Notes: generated from the letters alone by a model not told the origin. A DNA stretch of 64,000 nucleotides from Eubacterium sp. OM08-24 (GCF_003438075.1 NZ_QSTA01000001.1:124001-188000), one strand, 5' to 3'; positions 31,754-40,885 are shown, counted from the first letter of the stretch. Translations and numbers: made by a program.

Positions 31754-32935
31754 ATGCAGATTAACAGAAATTTTGACAACCTCGTGCCAAACTATCTTTT
31801 TGCAGAGGTTGCATCAAGAACAAATAAGTATATGCAGGAACACCCTGACAAGAAGGTAATTAAGCTCGGTATCGGCGATGTAACACTTCCGCTTGCTCCT
31901 GTTGTAATTGAGGCTATGAAGAAAGGTGCGGAAGACCTTGCACATAAGGATACTTTCAAGGGTTATCCTGATTATGAGGGCTATGCATTCCTCAGAGAGG
32001 CAATCTCTAACTACTATGCAGGCTTTGGCGTAACAGTTGGCGCAAACGAAATCTTTGTATCAGACGGTGCAAAGTCAGACTGCGGCAACATCGGTGACAT
32101 TTTCGGCAAGGATAATGTTGTACTCGTTACAGACCCTGTTTACCCTGTATATGTTGACTCAAACATTATGGCAGGCAGAAAGATTGTTTACGCTAACTCA
32201 AATCGTGAGAACAACTTTGCCGCTCTCCCTGACGAGAATGTAAAGGCTGATATCATCTACCTTTGCTCACCAAATAACCCAACAGGTTCAGCTTATACAG
32301 CTGACGAGTTAAAGCAGTGGGTTGACTATGCAATCAAGAATGACGCTATCATTCTCTATGATGCAGCATATGAGGCATTTATTACAGAGGATCTCCCTCG
32401 TTCAATTTTCGCAATTGAGGGTGCAAGAAAGTGCGCAATTGAGATGTGCTCACTTTCAAAGACAGCAGGCTTTACAGGTACAAGATGTGGCTACACAATC
32501 ATTCCGAGAGAGCTTGAGCGTGACGGTCACAACATCTACAATACTTGGTATCGCCGTCAGGCAACTAAGTTTAACGGTGTTTCATGGCCTGTACAGTGTG
32601 CAGCTGCCGCTGTATTCAGTGAAGAGGGTCAGAAGCAGATTAAGGAGAATATTTCTTACTACCAGGAAAACGCTAAGATTATTTCTTCAGCAATGGACGA
32701 GCTTGGCATTTATTATACAGGCGGTAAGAACTCACCGTATATCTGGCTCAAGTGTCCTAACAATATGGGCAGCTGGGAATTCTTTGACCTCCTCCTTACA
32801 GAGGCAAATGTAGTAGGTACACCGGGCGAGGGCTTTGGTAAGAACGGCGCAGGTTACTTTAGACTTACTTCATTTGGCGACAGAGAAAACACAATTGAGG
32901 CAGTAGAGAGAATTAAGAAGTTACTTTCAAAGTAA
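31754..32935 (+). CDS. dapL: LL-diaminopimelate aminotransferase
   Basis: 393 residues, PLP-dependent class I/II aminotransferase making LL-DAP directly from tetrahydrodipicolinate. MQINRNFDNLVPNYLFAEV is the typical DapL N terminus; CSPNNPTG and SLSKTAGFTGTRCGY carry the PLP-binding Lys. AAAAGGATTG supports the ATG at 31754 over the longer frame from 31709. The product LL-DAP is the substrate of DapF, encoded in the fusion gene just upstream. Confidence 0.95.
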   Translation: MQINRNFDNLVPNYLFAEVASRTNKYMQEHPDKKVIKLGIGDVTLPLAPVVIEAMKKGAEDLAHKDTFKGYPDYEGYAFLREAISNYYAGFGVTVGANEIFVSDGAKSDCGNIGDIFGKDNVVLVTDPVYPVYVDSNIMAGRKIVYANSNRENNFAALPDENVKADIIYLCSPNNPTGSAYTADELKQWVDYAIKNDAIILYDAAYEAFITEDLPRSIFAIEGARKCAIEMCSLSKTAGFTGTRCGYTIIPRELERDGHNIYNTWYRRQATKFNGVSWPVQCAAAAVFSEEGQKQIKENISYYQENAKIISSAMDELGIYYTGGKNSPYIWLKCPNNMGSWEFFDLLLTEANVVGTPGEGFGKNGAGYFRLTSFGDRENTIEAVERIKKLLSK

Positions 32936-32976
32936 TTTATTTCTACTGTTGTAGATAAGTTTAATTTAAAAAAATT

Positions 32977-33008
32977 ATCGGTGCAGTCTTATGATTGCAC
33001 CGATTTTT
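32977..33008 (+). terminator. Terminator of dapL
   Basis: ATCGGTGCA (32977-32985) pairs with TGCACCGAT (32996-33004), followed by TTTT. Confidence 0.85.
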
Positions 33009-33067
33009 GCATTTTAGGGAGAAATAGCAGAAACTTAAAATTATTGGTTCATTATCAATAGTTGGAG

Positions 33068-33598
33068 TAAATTATGGTTTAGCCGACTTTCGGTCGGGCA
33101 ACAAAGTACGGCAAAAGAAAATGTTTCCGTCCCGAAGTTAAAAGTTTGGTCAACCTTTTCAAAGGTTGTGGGTGTGGGCAAAGCCCACAAATGTTTTAAG
33201 TTAATGCAAATTTTAGTAGCCATACGGCTTGCTGTTTGGCGGCTTGAACATAATGGCGAGAGCCTTTAAAAGCGACAGCACAAAAGGAAAAATAACTACT
33301 AATTTGCCGCTTTTCAAGGGCAAATCAGTCACACCTCAAAACTTTTATGTCCTTTAAAATATCTTTTCTCTACTTATTAAAGTGTAACTTTTTTACTTTC
33401 TGCCACTTATTAGTCTTTACTTTAGCTTTATTTTAAAGTTTTTATTAATCTAAAGTTTGGTTATTCTATTGTGTAATTACAACTCTTTGTTTTTTATTAA
33501 AATTAGTACATATTTATTATTTTATGGGCTCTGCAAAACCCGCAACCCTTTAAAAAGGGTTGACCTAAATTTTAGATTTTCTGTTTGCGATATTAAAC
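33068..33598 (-). repeat. Dispersed intergenic repeat, copy B
   Basis: About 0.53 kb, inverse orientation to copies D and E. It begins TAAATTATGGTTTAGCCG, contains CAACCTTTTCAAAGGTTG, TGTGGGCAAAGCCCACA, ACTAATTTGCC ... GGCAAATCAGT and CCTTTAAAAAGGG, and ends near GCGATATTAAAC. It lies between the convergent dapL and DUF308 genes. No supported reading frame. Confidence 0.75.
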
Positions 33599-33626
33599 TT
33601 ATTCTTTTAACCAACACCAAACAAAA

Positions 33627-33652
33627 CCTCCTGCCAATCGACAGGAGGTAAT
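33627..33652 (-). terminator. Terminator of the pyrB-DUF308 operon
   Basis: On the minus strand CCTCCTG and CAGGAGG pair around an 8-nt loop and are followed by TTTTGTTT. Confidence 0.8.
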
Positions 33653-33668
33653 TTTGTAAAATAATAAA

Positions 33669-34271
33669 TCAATCGTCATCGTACTCATTATCCGGTACAA
33701 TGTCAATCATTTTTGCGTCACTTTTAATTTTCTTTGCAAAGTGTCCGATTGATGCCATAAGTGCAAGTCCCGAAATTCCCTCGTAAACAAGTGTAATGCC
33801 GAGCACAACCATTATGAAATCGGCAAAAACGGTCGGGAAAATAATTGTTGAAATCGCAAAAATTATAATCAATGCAGAAACAATAAAGCTGATCCACCAA
33901 TATTTCACACCGAGCACCTTTAGCTGAAATGACCTTTTTATGTCAATGGCACTGTCTACAATAATCAAAATTCCGATAATGGCAAATATCATTCCGTAAA
34001 TCGACTGCGGCGAAATCAAGAAAAACACGCCGAATGCGGTTGCGGCAATGCCGACAATCATTTCAAAGCCGAACGATGCCTGCTTTGCGGTGAAGTAGGT
34101 TATAAGATTAAAAAGTCCGTAAACCGTAAGTGCTCCGCCGAGTGCGTAGCATAGCGCAATGCTCACCTTGTCGGGATAAAATATCATTACAAAGCCGAGT
34201 ACGATATACGCAAGGGCAGAGATAATGGCGGTTGATATTGCCTTGCCCTGTTTAGTTTTATTATTTTTCAT
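33669..34271 (-). CDS. DUF308/HdeD-like membrane protein
   Basis: 200 residues with about six membrane helices in pairs (AYIVLGFVMIFYPD, GIAATAFGVFFLISP, IIIFAISTIIFPTVF) and an acidic cytoplasmic tail ending NEYDDD. Matches the HdeD/DUF308 family, linked to acid stress in enterobacteria but of unclear role in Clostridia. It begins 12 bases after pyrB and is probably co-transcribed with it. Confidence 0.8.
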   Translation of the reverse strand: MKNNKTKQGKAISTAIISALAYIVLGFVMIFYPDKVSIALCYALGGALTVYGLFNLITYFTAKQASFGFEMIVGIAATAFGVFFLISPQSIYGMIFAIIGILIIVDSAIDIKRSFQLKVLGVKYWWISFIVSALIIIFAISTIIFPTVFADFIMVVLGITLVYEGISGLALMASIGHFAKKIKSDAKMIDIVPDNEYDDD

Positions 34272-34283
34272 ATTGTCTCCTCA

Positions 34284-35351
34284 TCAGTCAATGCGCTTGT
34301 CGCAGTAGTCGCACATCTGCATACCGAGCTTGAGATATGAGCGGTTTGGCAAATATTCCTCTTTTGCGGTTATGCACTTAGAATTTGAACAGCGCTTGTC
34401 AATAATTGATATATCTCTGCTTTTCAGCATAAAGTCATCGTCCTGCAACAGCAAGAGTATGAGCGCCATTCTGCCGTACATTCCGTATTGCGCCTGCTTA
34501 AAGTACAGCGCACGAGGGTCATCGTCTATGTCAACAGTAATTTCATTTACTCGTGGGAGCGGATGGAGAATTATCATATCCTCCTTTGCCTTTGCCAGCT
34601 TTTCCTTGTCAAGTACAAATACATACTTCTGCTTTTCGTATTCTTCCTTGCTCGCAAAGCGCTCCTGCTGTATTCTTGTCATATAGAGTACATCAAGGTC
34701 AGAAATCGCACTTGCAAGGTCGTTTGAAAATTCATATTTACAGCCGTTCTTTTCAAGAATATCAATGATGTAGAGCGGCACTTGTAATTCTTTTGTAGAA
34801 ATAAGCACAAATGAATTGTTATCGTACTGCGAAAGCGCCTTGATAAGCGAGTGCACAGTTCTGCCGTTGAGCAGGTCGCCGCAAATACCGATTTTTAAAT
34901 TATCAAGTCTGCCTTTTTCACAGCTGAGTGTTACAATATCGGCGAGCGTTTGAGTAGGGTGCAGATGACCGCCGTCACCGCAGTTTATAAACGGTACGCC
35001 TGCATACATAGACGCCGCCATAGCCGAACCCTCAACAGGGTGGCGCATAGCGATAATATCGGCATATCCGCCAACAATAGTAATGGTATCTTTAAGGCTT
35101 TCGCCCTTTGAAACAGAGGAATTAAGCGGATTGTCAAAGCCTATTGTTCGTCCGCCGAGCTTTAGCATAGCGGTCTGAAACGACATCTGAGTTCTTGTGC
35201 TCGGCTCGTAGAACAGAGTAGCAAGAATTTTGCCGTCACAGGCGTGTCTGTAATCGGCAGGATTTTCCATAATTTTTTTAGCCTTTTTAATCAGCATATC
35301 AAGCTGATTTTTAGACATTGCGTCAAGGTCTATAAGATTTTTATTAGCCAT
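34284..35351 (-). CDS. pyrB: Aspartate carbamoyltransferase with PyrI-like zinc tail
   Basis: About 355 residues from the ATG at 35351 (AAAGGTAG upstream; the longer frame to 35429 is rejected). Catalytic chain: FYEPSTRTQMSFQTAM carbamoyl-phosphate site, HPTQTLADI, HPLPRVNEI. The last about 45 residues (CSNSKCI ... CDYCD) copy the four-cysteine zinc domain of the regulatory chain PyrI without its allosteric domain. In classical ATCase that zinc domain holds catalytic and regulatory chains together. Catalyses the committed step of pyrimidine synthesis. Confidence 0.93.
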   Translation of the reverse strand: MANKNLIDLDAMSKNQLDMLIKKAKKIMENPADYRHACDGKILATLFYEPSTRTQMSFQTAMLKLGGRTIGFDNPLNSSVSKGESLKDTITIVGGYADIIAMRHPVEGSAMAASMYAGVPFINCGDGGHLHPTQTLADIVTLSCEKGRLDNLKIGICGDLLNGRTVHSLIKALSQYDNNSFVLISTKELQVPLYIIDILEKNGCKYEFSNDLASAISDLDVLYMTRIQQERFASKEEYEKQKYVFVLDKEKLAKAKEDMIILHPLPRVNEITVDIDDDPRALYFKQAQYGMYGRMALILLLLQDDDFMLKSRDISIIDKRCSNSKCITAKEEYLPNRSYLKLGMQMCDYCDKRID

Positions 35352-35422
35352 AAAAACACTACCTTTATAATTTTCTTTTATTTTATCAAAAATACACAGG
35401 TTTTTAATATCTATAAAGAAAA

Positions 35423-35451
35423 ATAACATATAAATTTACAATTTATGTCAA
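35423..35451 (-). promoter_or_regulatory. pyrB promoter
   Basis: On the minus strand TTGACA (35451-35446), 17-base spacer, TGTTAT (35428-35423). A weak -10 but an ideal -35 and spacing. Confidence 0.55.
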
Positions 35452-35510
35452 GACAAAACTATCTATATATTATTTTACAATTTTTACTGAAATTTTGTTA
35501 AAAATATATT

Positions 35511-35539
35511 TTGACTTAATTGTCAATTTATATTATAAT
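35511..35539 (+). promoter_or_regulatory. Promoter of the PH-domain membrane protein genes
   Basis: TTGACT (35511-35516), 17-base spacer, TATAAT (35534-35539), divergent from the pyrB promoter. Confidence 0.75.
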
Positions 35540-35592
35540 AGGAAAAATATGGTGTTAATGTAATAAAATTTAACTTTAATGAGGAATGACCT

Positions 35593-36237
35593 TTGTTTAG
35601 CAACTACCAATTAAGCGATGAGATGAAACGGGCGGTTGGCACACAGCTTGTATTGTGGAAAGGAAAGCCCGAAAAAAAGTGCGCTGTTTTCCAACAAATT
35701 TTCAATCCTATGCTTATTTTGTCACTGATAATTACGGCATATATCATTATGTTTTACATAAACGGCAATGCGTCCACTTCGCCGAGAGCGCCCGCATACC
35801 TCGGCGAGTTTAACGAATTTCAGCAGAGCTTGTTGAAAGCAAGCGATACACTGTATGTGGTCAAATTTTATATTTTCCTGTTTTCGCCGATAATTCCTAT
35901 CGGACTGTATATATTAGGCTTTGTCTTTATGCTCAAGCAATACAAAAATGCCGAGTATGTAATTACCGACAGAGGCTTGTTTGCAGCAAAAGGAATTTTT
36001 GGCAAGAAAATATCTTATAAACCCTTTACCGAGATTTATAACATAGAAATAAAAAAGGAAATTACAGACAGTATCTGTAATACGGGTACGATTATTGTAA
36101 TGTATGAATATCCGCAGCAGTCCGGCAGTTTTAGAGGTTTTATCAATATGACGCCTTTAAAAATAAAAAATATTCCCGATTATTTACAGGTTTGCGGTAT
36201 GTTAAAAGAAAAAATGAGGTGTGAACATTATGTATAA
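35593..36237 (+). CDS. PH-domain (bPH2-type) membrane protein 1
   Basis: 214 residues from a TTG start with GAGGAATG upstream. Two membrane segments (MLILSLIITAYIIMFYI and VVKFYIFLFSPIIPIGLYIL) flank an extracytoplasmic loop; then a bacterial pleckstrin-homology-like domain (NAEYVITDRGLFAAKGIFGK, SYKPFTEIYNIEI). Related to YdbS/YdbT-like proteins. Paralogue of the next gene, which it overlaps by 8 bases. Function unknown. Confidence 0.7.
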   Translation: MFSNYQLSDEMKRAVGTQLVLWKGKPEKKCAVFQQIFNPMLILSLIITAYIIMFYINGNASTSPRAPAYLGEFNEFQQSLLKASDTLYVVKFYIFLFSPIIPIGLYILGFVFMLKQYKNAEYVITDRGLFAAKGIFGKKISYKPFTEIYNIEIKKEITDSICNTGTIIVMYEYPQQSGSFRGFINMTPLKIKNIPDYLQVCGMLKEKMRCEHYV

Positions 36238-37171
36238 TGATTATAAGGTGAGCGCAGAGTTGCAGAGTATGATTACCAACGAGCGCATAGTGTGGGCAGG
36301 CAGACCTAAAAAGTCGTGCTTTGTGCTGGAGTGCGTATTAAACCCAATGCTTATTTTTGCTTTCATTTGGTTTATGTTTGACTTTATGTTTATAAGTCAA
36401 ATTTTCTCAAGCGATTTTTCTGAGTTAGACTCAAGCGTATGGATGTTTGTCGGCTTTTTCGCTCTTCATTTAATGCCTGTATGGATTTATCTCGGCGGCG
36501 TTATATTTTCATTCAGAAGGCTGAAAAACACAGAGTACGCAATAACAGATCGTGGAATTTATGTTACAAGCGGCTGTTTTGCTAAGCAGTATAATTTTAA
36601 ACCGTTTACAGACCTTTCACATGTGTATATCCACAGAGGAGTTTTAGACCAAATGCTCGGTGTGGGCGATGTTATTTCGGAGTGCCACCACTATGCATAT
36701 TCTCGCACAAACAGCACTTCAGCTTCGTCACATTCGTCGGGATTTAATATTACCGATATTCCCGACTATGTTGAGGTTTGCAATCTTATTAAAAAGTATC
36801 AGACCGATATTTACGCCGATACACAGTATCCTAACGATTTCAGACCGCAGGGCAACCACGGATACAACACAAAGTATTATCCGAACGGCGGAGTAAATCC
36901 AAATAATTTTTACGGACAGAACAGCAATCCGAACGCTTACTACAATAACCAGCGCAACGCATATTATAATCAAAACAATGCGCAAAATTACAACAGAAAT
37001 TATAATGCAAATCCGCAGAATATCAATCCCGATTACAACAGCAACCCCGATTTTACGGGCGAAAATTGTGACACTCACAACGGCTATGAGGTAAACGGCG
37101 GAAGTAATAATTACGATAGCTGGGACAGTCCAAACGCAGGCAAAAACAAAGACAGCTGGGACAATCAGTAA
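36230..37171 (+). CDS. PH-domain membrane protein 2 with Asn/Tyr-rich tail
   Basis: 313 residues. Same architecture as the preceding gene: NPMLIFAFIWFMFDFMF and a second membrane pass, then NTEYAITDRGIYVTSG and FKPFTDLSHVYIHRG. Unlike its partner it carries a C-terminal low-complexity tail of about 110 residues rich in Asn, Tyr, Gln and Pro, of the kind that drives self-association or surface display. GAGGTG precedes the ATG at 36230. Confidence 0.7.
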   Translation: MYNDYKVSAELQSMITNERIVWAGRPKKSCFVLECVLNPMLIFAFIWFMFDFMFISQIFSSDFSELDSSVWMFVGFFALHLMPVWIYLGGVIFSFRRLKNTEYAITDRGIYVTSGCFAKQYNFKPFTDLSHVYIHRGVLDQMLGVGDVISECHHYAYSRTNSTSASSHSSGFNITDIPDYVEVCNLIKKYQTDIYADTQYPNDFRPQGNHGYNTKYYPNGGVNPNNFYGQNSNPNAYYNNQRNAYYNQNNAQNYNRNYNANPQNINPDYNSNPDFTGENCDTHNGYEVNGGSNNYDSWDSPNAGKNKDSWDNQ

Positions 37172-37200
37172 GAATTTGCAGAAATATTTATAAATTTGTT

Positions 37201-37229
37201 TTGACATTTTACAGCTTTGGTACTATAAT
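37201..37229 (+). promoter_or_regulatory. Promoter of the thi operon
   Basis: Consensus TTGACA (37201-37206), 17-base spacer, consensus TATAAT (37224-37229), about 15 bases before the riboswitch core. Confidence 0.9.
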
Positions 37230-37243
37230 AAAATAAACAATAC

Positions 37244-37330
37244 AAAACGGGAGCCAATCGGCTGAGAGGAAATGAATTGACATTTCGACCGTAAACCTGA
37301 TTTGGATAATGCCAACGGAGGGACTTTGTA
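37244..37330 (+). ncRNA. TPP riboswitch (thi box)
   Basis: Contains the conserved thi-box blocks: GGGAGCC ... GGCTGAGAGGAAA, then ACCGTAAACCTGATTTGG, ATAATGCCAACGGAGGGA. Thiamine pyrophosphate binding should favour the terminator at 37375. It controls thiS through thiC. Confidence 0.95.
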
Positions 37331-37374
37331 GCCGAAGTTTATTATAGATTTGCGGCAAATATTTTTCAGCAAAC

Positions 37375-37407
37375 AAAGTGCACCGATTTGGTGCACTTTA
37401 TTTTTTT
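37375..37407 (+). terminator. Riboswitch expression-platform terminator
   Basis: AAAGTGCACC and GGTGCACTTT form a perfect 10-bp stem with a 5-nt loop, followed by ATTTTTTT. It lies between the TPP aptamer and thiS, implying control by premature termination. Confidence 0.9.
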
Positions 37408-37470
37408 GCTCAATTTAAGAGTTGAGGTTCTGAACTACACTCAAAATTCCAATCATTCGGAGGTGAACTT

Positions 37471-37668
37471 ATGATAAAAATTAACGGAGTAAACATTGAC
37501 AAAGCAGAGCTTTCGCTTATGCAGTATCTTGAAGAAAATTCAATTTCACCACAGAGAATTGCAGTTGAGCTTAACGAGGAAATTCTGCCAAAGGCAAATT
37601 ACGCAGACGCCGTACTCAAAGACGGCGATGTGGTAGAAATAGTAAATTTTGTCGGCGGCGGTTGCTGA
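37471..37668 (+). CDS. thiS: Thiamine sulfur-carrier protein ThiS
   Basis: 65 residues, ubiquitin-like fold. Ends VEIVNFVGGGC: the expected C-terminal Gly-Gly that is thiocarboxylated is followed by an extra Cys, which would have to be removed or bypassed for classical chemistry. GGAGGTGA precedes the ATG. Carries sulfur for the thiazole ring made by ThiG. No thiF (the ThiS-adenylating enzyme) is in this operon. Confidence 0.9.
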   Translation: MIKINGVNIDKAELSLMQYLEENSISPQRIAVELNEEILPKANYADAVLKDGDVVEIVNFVGGGC

Positions 37669-37704
37669 GCTTTTTTGCATTGATTTATAAAGGAGATAAT
37701 GATA

Positions 37705-38475
37705 ATGGAAAATGATAAGCTGATTTTAGGCGGTCACGAGTTTAATTCCCGATTTATTCTCGGTTCGGGCAAGTATTCACTCGACCTCATAAAGGCGGCT
37801 GTTGAAAACGCAGGCGCAGAGATTATTACACTCGCTCTCAGACGAGCTGTTACAGGCAAGGTTGCAAACATTCTTGACTATATTCCAAAGAATGTTACCC
37901 TTTTGCCAAATACCTCCGGCGCAAGAAACGCAGACGAGGCTGTAAGAATTGCAAGACTTGCTCGTGAGGCAGGCTGCGGAGATTTTATTAAGATTGAAGT
38001 AATCAGAGATTCCAAGTACCTTTTGCCGGATAATTACGAAACGGTAAAGGCTACCGAAATTCTTGCAAAAGAGGGTTTTGTGGTACTTCCGTATATGTAT
38101 CCCGACCTCAATGTGGCAAGAAGTCTTAGAGATGCAGGCGCAGCCGCTATTATGCCGCTCGGTTCGCCAATCGGTTCAAACAAGGGTATTGCCACCAAGG
38201 AATTTATTAAAATCATCATTAACGAAATCGACTTGCCTGTCATTGTAGATGCAGGCATCGGCAGACCGTCACAGGCTTGCGAGGCTATGGAAATGGGCGC
38301 AGCCGCTGTAATGAGCAACACTGCCATTGCCACAGCAGGCGACATTCCTATGATGGCTAACGCATTTAAAAAGGCTATTGAGGCAGGCAGACAGGCTTAC
38401 CTATCGGGTCTTGGCAGAGTTATTGAAAACGGTGCGTCCGCATCTTCACCTCTCACAGGTTTTCTTGAAAGCTGA
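37705..38475 (+). CDS. thiG: Thiazole synthase ThiG
   Basis: 256 residues, TIM barrel. [40 protein letters not shown] and [17 protein letters not shown] (with the Schiff-base Lys) are diagnostic. Builds the thiazole phosphate from DXP, dehydroglycine and ThiS thiocarboxylate. AAAGGAG at 37689-37695 favours the ATG at 37705 over that at 37699. Confidence 0.97.
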   Translation: MENDKLILGGHEFNSRFILGSGKYSLDLIKAAVENAGAEIITLALRRAVTGKVANILDYIPKNVTLLPNTSGARNADEAVRIARLAREAGCGDFIKIEVIRDSKYLLPDNYETVKATEILAKEGFVVLPYMYPDLNVARSLRDAGAAAIMPLGSPIGSNKGIATKEFIKIIINEIDLPVIVDAGIGRPSQACEAMEMGAAAVMSNTAIATAGDIPMMANAFKKAIEAGRQAYLSGLGRVIENGASASSPLTGFLES

Positions 38476-38485
38476 GGTGTGACAA

Positions 38486-39643
38486 ATGGAAGAAAGAATT
38501 GACCATATGAAATATCTGCCCGATATGGAGCAGATTGACTCGGATATAATGGACAGGGTAATCTCGGCTATGAACGATTACGACCCGTCTTTATACACAG
38601 AAAGCGATGTTCGCAGAGCACTTGAGCACGATGAAAAGACTGTTGATGATTTCAAAGCCTTGCTCTCACCGTCAGCCTTGCCTTTGCTTGAAGAAATTGC
38701 CGAGGCGGCAAGGGTTGAAACCAAAAAGCACTTCGGCAACTCGGTAAATATGTTCACACCGCTTTATATCTCAAATTATTGTGAAAACTATTGCATTTAT
38801 TGCGGCTTTAACTGCCACAACAAAATTCACCGTGCCAAGCTCAATGCCGAGGAAATCGAGCACGAAATGCAGGCAATCGCCAAAACAGGTTTGCAGGAAA
38901 TTTTGCTTTTGACAGGCGAAAGCAAAAAGATGTCCGATGTAAAATACATTGGCGAGGCTTGCAAAATTGCGAGAAAATATTTTAAGGTGGTAGGTCTTGA
39001 GGTTTACCCCATGAACAGTGACGAGTACCGCTATGTTCACGAATGTGGCGCAGACTATGTAACCGTTTTTCAGGAAACCTATAATTCCGACAAGTACGAA
39101 ACTCTGCACCTTGCAGGTCACAAAAGAATTTTTCCGTATCGTGTCAACACTCAGGAAAGAGCGCTCATGGGCGGTATGCGTGGCGTAGGCTTTGCCGCAC
39201 TTTTGGGACTCAGCGACTTTAGAAAGGACGCCTTTGCAACGGGTATGCACGCTTATCTTATACAGAGAAAGTATCCGCACGCAGAAATCGCCTTTTCTTG
39301 CCCAAGGCTCAGACCGATTATTAATAACGATAAAATCAATCCAAAGGATGTGCACGAGCCGCAGCTTTTGCAGGTGATTTGCGCATACAGATTGTTTATG
39401 CCGTTTGCAAGCATTACCATTTCCACAAGAGAATGTCAGCGTTTTCGTGACAATGTGGTTGACATTGCCGCTACCAAAATTTCGGCAGGCGTAGATGTCG
39501 GCATTGGCGGTCATGACGGTGAAAGTGAGAAAAAGGGCGATGAGCAGTTTGAAATTTCGGACGGCAGAAATGTTGACGAGGTTTACAAGGCTCTCACAGA
39601 CAAGGGCTTACAGCCTGTTATGAGCGACTATATCTATGTGTAA
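38486..39643 (+). CDS. thiH: Tyrosine lyase ThiH (radical SAM)
   Basis: 385 residues. Radical SAM cluster CENYCIYCGF near residue 95. Supplies dehydroglycine by cleaving tyrosine, the oxygen-independent route expected for an anaerobe. Later features include FRDNVVDIAATKISAG and the C-terminal region FEISDGRNVDEV. The stop overlaps the next start by 8 bases. Confidence 0.95.
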   Translation: MEERIDHMKYLPDMEQIDSDIMDRVISAMNDYDPSLYTESDVRRALEHDEKTVDDFKALLSPSALPLLEEIAEAARVETKKHFGNSVNMFTPLYISNYCENYCIYCGFNCHNKIHRAKLNAEEIEHEMQAIAKTGLQEILLLTGESKKMSDVKYIGEACKIARKYFKVVGLEVYPMNSDEYRYVHECGADYVTVFQETYNSDKYETLHLAGHKRIFPYRVNTQERALMGGMRGVGFAALLGLSDFRKDAFATGMHAYLIQRKYPHAEIAFSCPRLRPIINNDKINPKDVHEPQLLQVICAYRLFMPFASITISTRECQRFRDNVVDIAATKISAGVDVGIGGHDGESEKKGDEQFEISDGRNVDEVYKALTDKGLQPVMSDYIYV

Positions 39644-40235
39644 TGTAGTCAGCGTTACCGCAAAGCCGCTCTGCAAAGATGATTTTTTGCAGAGAATAAG
39701 AAAAATATCGGATTCCGAAGTGCAATATATAATTCTTAGGGAGAAATATCTTTCGGAGCAGGAATATTATTCACTTGCAAAAGAGGTTCTCTCTGTTTGC
39801 GACAAGGAAAAACTTATTATACATAATTTTATCGGCACAGCCGAAAGCCTTGGCATTAAAAAAATCCACTTGCCGTTTAGTGCGTTTAAAGAATTAAACA
39901 GCAGGCGAAATTTTGATATAGTCGGTACTTCTGTTCACAGTGTTGATGACGCAGCTTTTGCGCAGGAAAACGGTGCGGACTATATCACAGCAGGGAATAT
40001 TTATGAAACAGACTGCAAAAAAGGATTAAAGGGCAAAGGGGTTAATTTTTTGCGAAATGTGTGCGAGAGTGTAGATATTCCCGTATATGCAATCGGCGGT
40101 ATAAATGCCGATACGGCAGGCGGCTTTAAGGCGGTAACAGAGAAAAATTTTGCAGGAGTATGTGTAATGTCATTGCTTATGCAATGCGAAAATATAGACA
40201 ACGAGGTTTTGAAACTACAATCGAAATTGAGGTGA
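39636..40235 (+). CDS. TenI-like thiazole tautomerase / ThiE-family protein
   Basis: 199 residues, TMP-synthase/TenI TIM barrel: IILREKYLSEQEYYSLAKEV, KLIIHNF, GIKKIHLP, GTSVHSVDDAAFAQENGADY, PVYAIGGINADTAGGF. It lacks the usual ThiE pyrophosphate residues seen in the next gene and sits between thiH and a canonical thiE, so the TenI role (aromatising the thiazole product) is most likely. Confidence 0.75.
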   Translation: MCNVVSVTAKPLCKDDFLQRIRKISDSEVQYIILREKYLSEQEYYSLAKEVLSVCDKEKLIIHNFIGTAESLGIKKIHLPFSAFKELNSRRNFDIVGTSVHSVDDAAFAQENGADYITAGNIYETDCKKGLKGKGVNFLRNVCESVDIPVYAIGGINADTAGGFKAVTEKNFAGVCVMSLLMQCENIDNEVLKLQSKLR

Positions 40236-40240
40236 TATGC

Positions 40241-40885
40241 GTGATATTTGACAAAAAAATGCTTGCCCTGTATGCAATAACAGACCGTAAATGTATCGGT
40301 GAAAAAGGTCTTGAATACAGTGTTGAACAGGCCTTGTACGGCGGAGCAACAATAGTTCAGCTCAGAGATAAGGGAGCAAATATTGACACACTCTGTAAAG
40401 AGGCAGACAGTCTGCTGAAAATTTGCCAAAGGTACGGCGCACCGCTCATCATTAACGATAATGCAGAGGTTGTCCTCAAAACAGGCGCTGACGGTGTTCA
40501 CCTCGGTCAGAGCGATATGGAGCTTGCCCACGCAAGGGAAATTCTCGGCAACGATAAAATAATCGGCGGTTCGGCTCGTACGGTTGAGCTTGCCAAAAAA
40601 GCCGAGGAGAGCGGCGCAGATTACATTGGCTGCGGTGCGGTGTTCGGCACTCTTACAAAGTCAGACGCAAAATATATCGGCACTCAAAGGCTCAAAGAAA
40701 TTTGCACCTCGCTCAGTATTCCCGTTGTAGCAATCGGCGGTGTAAACGCAGGGAATATTTCTCAGCTTGAGGGCTGCAAAATCAGCGGTGTGGCAGTTGT
40801 AAGCGCACTTTTCGGCGCAGAGAATGTTTATACTTCCGCACAGGAATTAAGTAAACTCGCCGACAGCGTAATTTACGGAGGTTAA
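40241..40885 (+). CDS. thiE: Thiamine-phosphate synthase
   Basis: 214 residues from a GTG at 40241, chosen because GAGGTGA lies 5 bases upstream; the frame extends to 40160 but inside the previous gene. Canonical motifs: LYAITDRKC, GGATIVQLRDKGAN, PLIINDNAEV, GADGVHLGQSD, GSART, PVVAIGGVNAGN. Couples HMP-PP with thiazole phosphate. Confidence 0.95.
   Translation: MIFDKKMLALYAITDRKCIGEKGLEYSVEQALYGGATIVQLRDKGANIDTLCKEADSLLKICQRYGAPLIINDNAEVVLKTGADGVHLGQSDMELAHAREILGNDKIIGGSARTVELAKKAEESGADYIGCGAVFGTLTKSDAKYIGTQRLKEICTSLSIPVVAIGGVNAGNISQLEGCKISGVAVVSALFGAENVYTSAQELSKLADSVIYGG

Noticed and set aside
33457..33651. Short frames inside the dispersed repeats (also 49425-49736 and 54148-54387)
   Set aside because: They are not kept between copies and are interrupted at different places, so the repeats are treated as non-coding.
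38771..39514. 247-codon open frame on the minus strand
   Set aside because: Fully antisense to thiH, with no ribosome binding site or recognisable domain; composition follows thiH codons read backwards.
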